Below are positions 55,950 through 64,000 of a stretch of 64,000 nucleotides of DNA, piece by piece. The translations under genes and the position numbers were made by a program. The stretch spans positions 48,854,501 through 48,918,500 of the forward strand of contig CM077596.1 of assembly GCA_039654915.1 (NCBI GenBank), given 5' to 3'. The notes under the pieces are model-generated. The model had not been told where the DNA came from, did no database searches, and was given only the letters and a program-made list of their open reading frames with translations. Position 1 is the stretch's first letter. Each line of letters opens with the position of its first letter. Origin of the DNA: Aquilaria yunnanensis (lineage: Eukaryota; Streptophyta; Magnoliopsida; Malvales; Thymelaeaceae).

Positions 55950-58535
55950 TGTAGAGTCTCTTAGTCAACGACAGTTTAGACCGAGTAAGAATGTTTATTT
56001 AAGTATTTTTACGTAAGCACCTCAAGTTAGCATTTTATTAAGCAATAAAGACAAGCTAAGTTTAAGTAAATATGAGTTCCTAAGTGTAGTTTGGCACCTA
56101 AGAGTCAAAAAGAGCAAAATAGTAATTTTTACCTAAGTCAGTGGCATGACTATAATTTTGATGAAATTAGGGTCATATAAGAAATTTTGACTAGTTAAGT
56201 CAAGACCATAAGTTATCCTAGCTATTAGAACCATCATTTGAAAAAAAAGTGCAAAAATTGCACTAAGTGCTCAAGTGAACCATTTATGTTTGAAGTGGCT
56301 TAAGTGTCCAAGAAGCTGAGTGTAAAAGGCTTTTGAACATTCTTTAAGACCAAGGGGGGATAGTTTTGGGTATAAATTTAGAGGCCAAAGTGAAACAAAT
56401 GAGAAATTTGGAGTCAAAACACAAAAAGACAAGAAATAAGCTTAATAGAGTTGGTAGGATATTTTGGGCACTTTGTTGGCCTCCATTCTCCATCTCTCAC
56501 TCCCAATTTTCGTGGCTCCCTCTCCCTACCAGAAAGTCTGCTTCAATGCACCCCAATTCCTCAAGTTTCCATCAAATTTGAAGGTCTCAAGTTGATTACA
56601 AGAACCCTCATGTTCATTTTTGGTGTTCTTGCTTCAATTTAGCTCTTTGGTGCTTATTTTGGGCTTGATACCTAAGGTAAGCTTCTTAGTTTAGTTTGAG
56701 CTAGTTCTAAATTGTTTGAGTAGCTAGAGATAGCCTTAATTTAAGGTTATTGGTGCCATATCACGTTGGTTTTAGGATTAGAACTCAAGAGAGCTAGGTT
56801 AAGCTCAAGTGTGCTTGTGCTTTCTTCTTACTTTGTGGCTGAATTGAGGTAAAGGTTCAAGTTAATTTAGCTCAAATAATGCATAGAAATGTAGTAATGG
56901 ATGTAGAAATGAATTAGAAACAAGAACCATGTGAATTAGCCATGGGAATTGAAAGTTTGAGCAAGTTTGGTGCAAGTTCTCATGCAGCCGCACAATGTTG
57001 TGGAGCATTGGTGATGCCATTTGGCGATCGGTGATGTGAATTAGCAATATGTCACTAGAAATTTTCCAGCAAGCCCGAACGTTGATACGGTTGGCGATGC
57101 ATCGCTAAGACATAAGTCCCTCAACCTTAGGGCATCCTAAGAATGGCTCAATCTCTCGGTTATCATCCCTAGGCTAATCTAAGATGTTCCATAGCTTCGG
57201 TTGGGTCTAAAACTCATTCCTAATTTTTGAATTAATCATTATTTAAAGTGATGGCTAAGTGGTGTGGTTAAGGTAGAGCTAAGTATAGTGGCTAATGGTT
57301 AAAAGTGCTTAAGTTGCTAAGGAGGCACTAAGGGAATTAAGTCAGGTTTTAAAAGCTTCATAGGCCTAAGTTAGAGGCCTTAGACCTAAAAGGAAATGAA
57401 GAGGAAACCTAAGAAGATCCAAATTGAACCATTTGGTTTGGTGAGTGAGCCACTAAAGAGCTATAAGCTAAGCTCTAAGAGCTTGGCAAATAGGACCACA
57501 TAAGATAGCTACCCTGTACAATAAATTAAGGGTAAGACAGGTAAGGTTTGATATGAGGTGATGACCTACTCTATGACCCATAAGTGGGACTTAAGAGAGG
57601 TAAAGTATTTGGGATGTAAGGGCTAGTGTGTCAAGTACCCCCGCCACTTGAGCTCACGGCAAGTTTAGGACACCTAAGGTGCAAGAAGTCCTAAGGATTA
57701 TGTATGTTGCATATCATACATTTATGCATTGCATTTCTTTTATGTTGTTGTCTTGTGTTGATTGTTGGTTGGTTTATTGGTTGTTGACCTGCCATATTGC
57801 ATGCTTGCTTACTTCCTTCTTTTCGGGTACCCTAAGGGACCCTTACTGAGTACTTTCATCTACTCACTTCTTTAAGTTTGTTGTATAGGTTTTAACATCG
57901 GGCCTAATAACTAGTGGATAGTTGTGGGCTAAGTTTCCTATTTGTGCAAGTACTTACTATTCGGAATCCTTGAGATTCTAAGTTTACTTATAATTTAAGC
58001 TTTGTACTAACTAAGGTTGTGCATTTACAATATAAAGGCTAAATGGTGCACAAGTATAAGAAAATGGGCTTGCACTTGGAGCTTGATAGATCAAAGGTGG
58101 GGCTCAAGTAAAGGATCTTAGTTATGAATTTTGTCTTGTATGTATGTAGTACATTATGTACTAAGATGTTGCCTCTATTATGATACATTGTGGTGTTAAC
58201 CATTGAGTTACTTTTGGGTGCATGCTAGTGATGTTATGTGTGCACAAACTATTACTTAAAGTTGAAGTAACTAGTATTTCATTGTCTTGGCACAATTTAA
58301 GTACTTTTTAAATGCAACGCTCGAGTGATGTTTTTGAAATGGTTTACTTAATTGTTTGCATCGCTAGGACAAATGAATGCATATCTTCTTGTAGGGTAGG
58401 TAAAAAATTAGTTGCATGCAAATTGTTTTAATTTACCTACAAGTAATGGTTAGTCAATAGTAAATAAGTGGGATTATAGTCCTAAAGAGCCTAAAAGTTA
58501 GGTAATTTGGGGTACTGGGACCCCGCTCCATGACA
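55950..58535 (+). repeat. 3' LTR of the chromovirus
   Basis: 2586 bp, TGTAGAGTCTCTTAGTC to CCATGACA, partner of 47211-49630 with many scattered differences. Confidence 0.88.
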
Positions 58536-61500
58536 TAATAATTGGCTAAGATCCAAGTCTTCTTTCTGCTGAGTATAGTTAGCACTACATATAAATTGTT
58601 TTAGAGTTGTTGTTTGGCTTTGGTTGCAAGTATATACGTAGCAATCTAGTAAGGTGTTAGCATTGAGGTAAAGATCCTAAGCAGAAGTTAATAACCCTAT
58701 GGTGAATTACGTGAGAAACATGGCTGAACTGTTGTAATGCATTATTATCGCATAAATGGCCCAAGAAGTATATAGCTCATAAAGGAAGCATACCTACCCC
58801 TTAAAGAATGAGGGACAATGGCTAATTCCTAAGAGGTATGGGTCAAAGTGTGCCTAGCTTACTAGTGCACTAAGACTAAGAGAGAAATCCCTACCCCATG
58901 GGTAGGAACAAGGTCAAGAAGACTTAAGTGCATGTCGATAAGGGTTAATACCAATGAGTAGTGAAGAAGCCCATGGGTAAAGTTTGAGGTGTAAAAAGTT
59001 ACCATGGTGCACCAAAACTACATGACACCATACTACCTAAGGACAAGAAGTGCCATAAGCACTAAGAATGTAAGGCTATGGGGTAAGGGATACGGTGCAC
59101 TAAGTTTATACATGCATCGAAGCCAAGAGAGTAATATCTCCACACTAAGGTAAGAGTGGATCTAGAGCATGAGCTCTAATAGGGGTCATTTTAAGGTGGA
59201 TTTCATATAAGCCTCCAAAGAAAAAAAATAAGGTATGAAGGGCTATGAGCCTAGTGCACAAAAGTGGTGAGATCAAATAGACTAAGTGATAAAGAATGTC
59301 TACAGTTAGGGCTTGAATAAGGCAAAGAATAAGGAATGCCACAGTAATTGAAGGAGCATCGCCAGTGCTCAAGGGTAACCAAAAGTTCTACATGAAACTA
59401 GTTGAATGGTCAAAAAGCAAACACCAAATGGAAATGGTCAAAGAGCCAACAACAAATGAAAGGTATCTTTAATTTTACAGCATAATAGTAAGTAGCTTTT
59501 ATGGATTAAACTATTGTGCTTGTGGTTGTGAGTAGCTTGCCTAAAAAACTAGGAAAAAGGGAAGAAAATGGATAGCTTGAACCCATAAGAGCCTAAAAAG
59601 TGTAAGTTTTTGTTATACCCTAGGTTGGCAAGACTTTTGCCTGGATTTTAGGACTAATAAGCACAAGGTGATATATGGTTGTGGTTTTAATGAATGGTAT
59701 TGGTTAAGGGTATAAGAACAGACTTATTCATGTTGCTCATAAGTGATCCTTAAAAGCATTTTGTGGGTAAGGATGACTTGCATGAGGAAGTTGGTAAGTT
59801 GTGCCATGAGTTAACCATTAAGTCGATTAAACTTGTTCATATGGTCTAAGAAATGCTCTATGCACTATAGGGATGGTTTAAACAAGGATAGCTCTAAGAT
59901 GAACATAACTAGTCCAATTTCGAGAAGTGTTGTGCACTAGTTCATAAGGGTTACCAAGTGAAGTGAGGTTGAATTCTCTAGCAATCCATAACTAGGGGTA
60001 AGAGAGCTTGTCAAGCCAAGAGTTAACTTCAGGAACACTGAAGTTATGAGTGAAGAATAGGCAAGTGGTACCCTAAGGACTCACAATAATTACGAATTTG
60101 TCTTTGAAGGTAGGGTTCCTTAAGAAGATGAGTCGGTTAATTTTCACGAGTTGGTCAAGGTTCAAGAGCTAACTCAAACCATAAAGGCCAAAGGGTAACA
60201 TCCAGAATCCCAAGAAAATACAGCCTGGCATTCGGTTGTAAGGAGGAACCATGAGGGCACCGAGGGCCATAAGGCTTTAAGGACAACCCAAGTAAGTTAA
60301 AAATGGGGACATCCTAAAATGTTTTAAAACCAAGACCTAGTAGCTGTTAAGGTCACCCATGGTAGAAAGAAGAACTCTTAGTAATGGGCTTAGGCTTGGT
60401 ATTTTTAGTAGCGTCTGTGTTGCACCAAGGTTGCTCGTGGAGAGTGGAAGTAACCTGAGTGGCATTCTCAATTGTTTGGGAGTTCAAGGATATTAAATAG
60501 CAGGGCTAATTGCAAGTTCAAAAGAACCAAGAATGCATTGAGCCAAATGGTTAAGAATGTGAACCTAGGTTAACTTTAAAGGTTCGTAAGAAAGAGTACC
60601 CTTGAAAGTGTACCCCACTATCATAGTTTCCTAGGCAAATTATTGAGAATCGAAAAAAGTGTATATAGTTGAAAATGCCAAGTTAAGATCTTAAATGACC
60701 CGAAAAGCTCAAGGGGGAGCTAAGAGTGAAATGAGGTAATGCCCTTACTGGTAAGATTTAAGGTAATTAAAGATTGATGTTATTCGGAACTTATGACAGC
60801 TTGTAAAACCTTAGAACCATATGGGACTTTTCATTTTCTCAAGAGGTATGAAAGTGGCTAAGTGGTCTAAGGGACTAAGTGTTGGTCAGTAAATGACTAA
60901 GAAAGATGGCCAAGAAAGAAATTAAAAGCCCAAGGAAAATTCATTGGACCTAAGGTAGTTAGAGCTACCTAGTGAGTCCCAGAAGTTTCAATTGTGAATG
61001 TTGGCCTTGATTCAATAAGTGGCTGTGTGAGCAAGTTGTAGTAAAGACTCTAAAATTCTTAATATTTGAAGAAACTTTAAGTGCCTAAGTATAGTGTGGG
61101 GCCAAAAGGGTGCCAAATGAGTCTTCATCGAGCATAAGAGGCTTGTAGGCATTGGTAAGCCTAAGGGTGCACACACTATGAACTATAAGTGTGTAAATTA
61201 CACTGAGTAATCATGGTGGTTAGTGCATATGGATGGGCTAATGGGGCAATGACCAAAGAATGTGTATAAGCATCCAAAGGCAAGGCAGAGGTACCATTGT
61301 GGTCTCAATGAAGGCATAAGGGTTGTGAGTCCCATTTGGGCACAAGTTTATGTTGGGAACAATTGTGGGAAGCACTCGAGTTATGTTAACTGATGGGTTA
61401 TAGGCATTAAGAAAAACTTCAAAGGGTTACATGAAGAACTAGGAAAAGTATGAGGACCCAAAATGTTAAGTGCTAAGTTAGAATCAAGTGAACTGAAATT

Positions 61501-62747
61501 CCTAAGAAAAGCCGATGGGGTGTGGCATAAGTTATGGGATGCAAGGTGTACGCAAGTGTAGAAATTAAAGGGAGACCATGAAAGGCTAAATGTTATGGGT
61601 TCTAAAGGATTCCTAAGGAGAGCTAAGAAAGGTTGTAGAACCTAAGATAGCTCAATCCTAAGTATACACCCAAGATGGCCGAGTAATCAAAGTAAGGCCT
61701 AAAAGTCATGGTAATGACATGTTGAGTAGCACGGGGCATTTGGAGCGCCTAAGTAACGTAGACTAAAGGTGCCAAGGCTAGGACTTAAGTAATCTAAAAA
61801 GATCTAGGAAAGGGCTTTAATGCCCAATAACACCCAATTGCCGAAGAAGGCCAAAGTAGTTAAGGAATGACTCTTAAAGCAACATGCTAAGGGTCCCTTA
61901 AGAGTTAAAGGGCCAAGAAATGGCTAATGGCTAGTGAAAAGCCAAAGACCCTAAGCATGTTAAATAATTACATAGAGGAGTCAATGGTTAAAGAGTTGAG
62001 CAGTGGGAATCACACCCAAGGACACTTGAATGATGAGAATTCTATATGGACTAAGGTGCCTATAACAAGGTTAAACATGTTAAGCACATGGATACTTTTA
62101 AGGCTAAAAGGCACATAAGTTATAAGTGTTGAGAAGCTATCTAACAAGGCCAAGTGTAATTATCAGAAGAAGTATGTGCCTATGGCACTAAGGGGCAATA
62201 AGGTTAAAGATGCACTTAATAATTGGTTTAAATGCCTAAGTCAGGTATAAGTATTTCCAAGTTAAATTTTTCCAAGAGCACTAAGTGATGGTAACTAAGA
62301 AACACCGAGGTGAGGTTTGAGGGCCTAAGTATGGTGTAAGGTTATGCCAAATCCCATCAAGTATTAAGTTTAGGAATAAGAGGCTATAAGTACCTCTGGA
62401 AGTACCCCGATAAAAAAAATGGCCAAGAAGAACAAGCTAGCTCAAAAATATATCGGCCTAAGAAGAAAAATGGGAGCATGGAGAGGTGCCTTGTGATGCA
62501 AGGCAATGTGTCCACCCCATAAGCAGTGTCTCCAAGGTAATATCTCCTGAGGATTAAGAAGTTTTTTTATAGATGAGTTGAGAAACTAAGAGTAAGAAGC
62601 AAAACCGTGATTAAAGGCTATGAGTAACTGTAGTAAGTAAAGGCCATGATTAAGAACTGACCAGATGTAATAGAAGTAGCAACCAAGTGGCAAGCTTGGT
62701 TAAGTGTCAGAATTTGGATGACCAAAATTTTTAAAGAGGGGAAGATG
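58536..62747 (+). other. Decayed internal region of the older element
   Basis: It begins with the leader homologous to 49680-49770 (GTATAGTTAGCACTAC; TTGGTTGCA), in which the gag start is destroyed. No frame longer than about 75 codons and no pol motif was found over 4.2 kb. The strand is markedly purine-rich and full of words such as CCTAAG and GGCTAAG. It ends in a polypurine tract, AAAGAGGGGAAGATG (62733-62747). Confidence 0.6.
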
Positions 62748-64000
62748 TGATAGCTTTCCTTGTTATTGACTTGCTCTAACTAGCTGAGTACATTAAGTTC
62801 AAGTGTTTTCCCTAAATACCTTCAATAAGTTTCCTAGTAAGTAAGAAAAGCAAGCTAAGTAGGGTTAGGTTGAGTTCCTAAGTTTGGCACCTTATGGCAA
62901 GAAGTGTAAAATGGTAATTTTAGCCTGAGTCAGTTGCATAGCTATAATTTTATTGAAATTAAGTTCATGTAAGTATGTTTTAGTTGAATAAGCTAAAATT
63001 ATAAGTATTTATAGTCATTTGAACCAAAAGCAGAAATTAAGAAAAGTAGAAATTAAGGGCCAAAAGTGCATTGAGAGTGAAATTAAGTTATTATGTCTTA
63101 TAATGGCTTAAATGGCTTAAGGGAAAAGTGTGTGCATAAGGAAAATATTTCTTTGGGACTAATGAAGGATGGTGAAGGAAGGGTTTAAATGGCCTAAGTG
63201 AAACAAAGACAAGCTTAAGGGCCAAAGTGACAAGTGGGCAGGAAATCTCTTAGTGGGAGTAGGTAAGATATATGTTGATGGAGATGATACTATTCATCAT
63301 CTTCTCTCCAAGCCATTATCATATGTCTCTCTTCTCTCTAGCTTACCATCTTCATTTCTCTTAAATTGCTCAAATTTTCTTGGAAAGTTGAATGTCCCAA
63401 AGCATCCACATTAAGTCCTTAGCTAGCTCTGTGTATTTGGTGAATTTGAATTGTTTCTTGCAACATTTTGCTTCAATCCCTAAGGAATGCATCCTCTACT
63501 CCTATGGCTTGGTTCTAAGATCAATAAATGGTTACAATTCACCTCAAATATAGGGCCTTGGTGTCCATTTTGGCTAGAATAAACTTAGAACTCAAGAAAA
63601 GCTAATTGAGCTCTAATGTGCCTTGTGGTGTTTGCTTGCTTTAATCTTGATTTGCTTGCAATTTGAGGTAAGGTTCTAAGTTAATCTTACTCAAATAAAG
63701 CATATAAATGTGGTTTTGCATGTGGGAATGAAGCATAAACAAGTCCCAAGAGGATTGCCATGAGGATAAGAAATTAGGGCAAGTTTGGGACATGTTTGTA
63801 CAATAGATGAGCTTCAATATGTGCCTTGGCACCATGATGCCCATACTAGTGCTAGAGCGCTAGGAGCATGACCTTGAGGTAAAAAGAATTGGCCTGTGGC
63901 ACTACCATTGGTGCTACAGCACTAAGGCTAAAGCCCCTTAAGATAGGAGCATGCTAAGATGGCTCCAATAACTTAGTTTTCATCCCTAGGCTATCGTAGA
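62748..64000 (+). repeat. Right LTR of the older element, cut by the window
   Basis: It starts TGATAGCTTTCCTTG and parallels 44669-45910, including the CTCTTAGTGGGAGTAG and TGATACTATTCATCATCTTC blocks. Its end lies outside the window. Confidence 0.8.

Larger units (their letters stand above)
47211..58535 (+). mobile_element. Full-length chromovirus (Tekay/Del-like) LTR retrotransposon
   Basis: 11,325 bp with LTRs 47211-49630 and 55950-58535, flanked by a perfect target duplication TAATA (47206-47210 and 58536-58540). Order: primer site (49634), gag (49767), protease (51040), a foreign LTR insertion (51486-52994), reverse transcriptase, RNase H, integrase, C-terminal chromodomain (55750-55899) and polypurine tract. 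Gag starting MVNTRS and the chromodomain place it in the Tekay/Del-like chromoviruses. It is full of stops and so inactive. Confidence 0.9.
44669..64000 (+). mobile_element. Older chromovirus-family LTR element, runs past window end
   Basis: Left LTR 44669-47169 and right LTR from 62748 onward begin TGACAGCTTTCC and TGATAGCTTTCC and align over the available length. The internal part is 47170-47210 plus 58536-62747, split by a younger relative. The leader GTAGGTCAATGGTCCTAAT matches that of the younger element after its primer site, and a polypurine tract precedes the right LTR. Coding sequence is lost. The 5-bp flank on the left is ATTTA; the right flank lies beyond the window. Confidence 0.8.

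Overview
The window is nuclear DNA of a flowering plant, most likely a dicot. It has degenerate TTTAGGG telomere-type repeats, AT-rich intergenic DNA, nested plant LTR retrotransposons, a LINE, hAT, Mutator-like, CACTA-like and Stowaway-like elements, and an Lr10/LRK10L-type receptor kinase exon. There are no operons and no bacterial features. Only the kinase exon looks like an ordinary host gene; almost everything else is mobile DNA at different stages of decay.

Layout: 1-790 is a telomere-like block with a 105-bp higher-order repeat. 2971-5339 (+) is a broken FAR1/MULE-type transposase gene, facing a broken Ulp1-like protease gene at 6021-11406 (-), which is split by a solo LTR (7253-9158). 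12253-30769 is a complete LTR-bounded, 18.5-kb Ogre/Tat-like retrotransposon on the minus strand (TSD ATAAT, tRNA-Arg-type primer site, polypurine tract, LTRs of 3.6-3.8 kb). 31558-38180 is a LINE remnant next to a CACTA-like element and interrupted by a Mutator-like element (9-bp TSD) and a hAT element (8-bp TSD). 38233-39326 (-) is the kinase exon. 40734-42840 holds a Stowaway-like MITE and a long-TIR element. 44669-64000 is an old chromovirus-family element into whose primer-site region a younger relative (47211-58535, TSD TAATA) has inserted.

The most striking part is the Ogre-like element. It has lost most of its gag core and all recognisable reverse transcriptase and integrase. Between the protease and the 3' LTR, on the sense strand, it carries a set of accessory genes. 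Three are tandem copies (about 800 bp apart) of a roughly 182-residue basic, cysteine-rich protein. Its central part resembles the nucleic-acid-binding (cysteine-rich) proteins of carla-, viti- and related flexiviruses. The fourth is an intronless, full-length but stop-interrupted copy of a LOG cytokinin-activating phosphoribohydrolase. Three of the four genes have a similar TATA-containing upstream cassette. An 84-87-bp minisatellite lies between the last viral-like gene and LOG. A 13-copy, 73-bp repeat with two hairpins per unit occupies the 3' region.

Inference: the element looks like a non-autonomous retrotransposon that depends on a partner for replication enzymes and has collected genes that could affect its host, namely a possible RNA-binding or silencing-suppressor-like protein and a cytokinin enzyme. 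The viral relationship rests on motif recognition by eye and needs profile-based confirmation.
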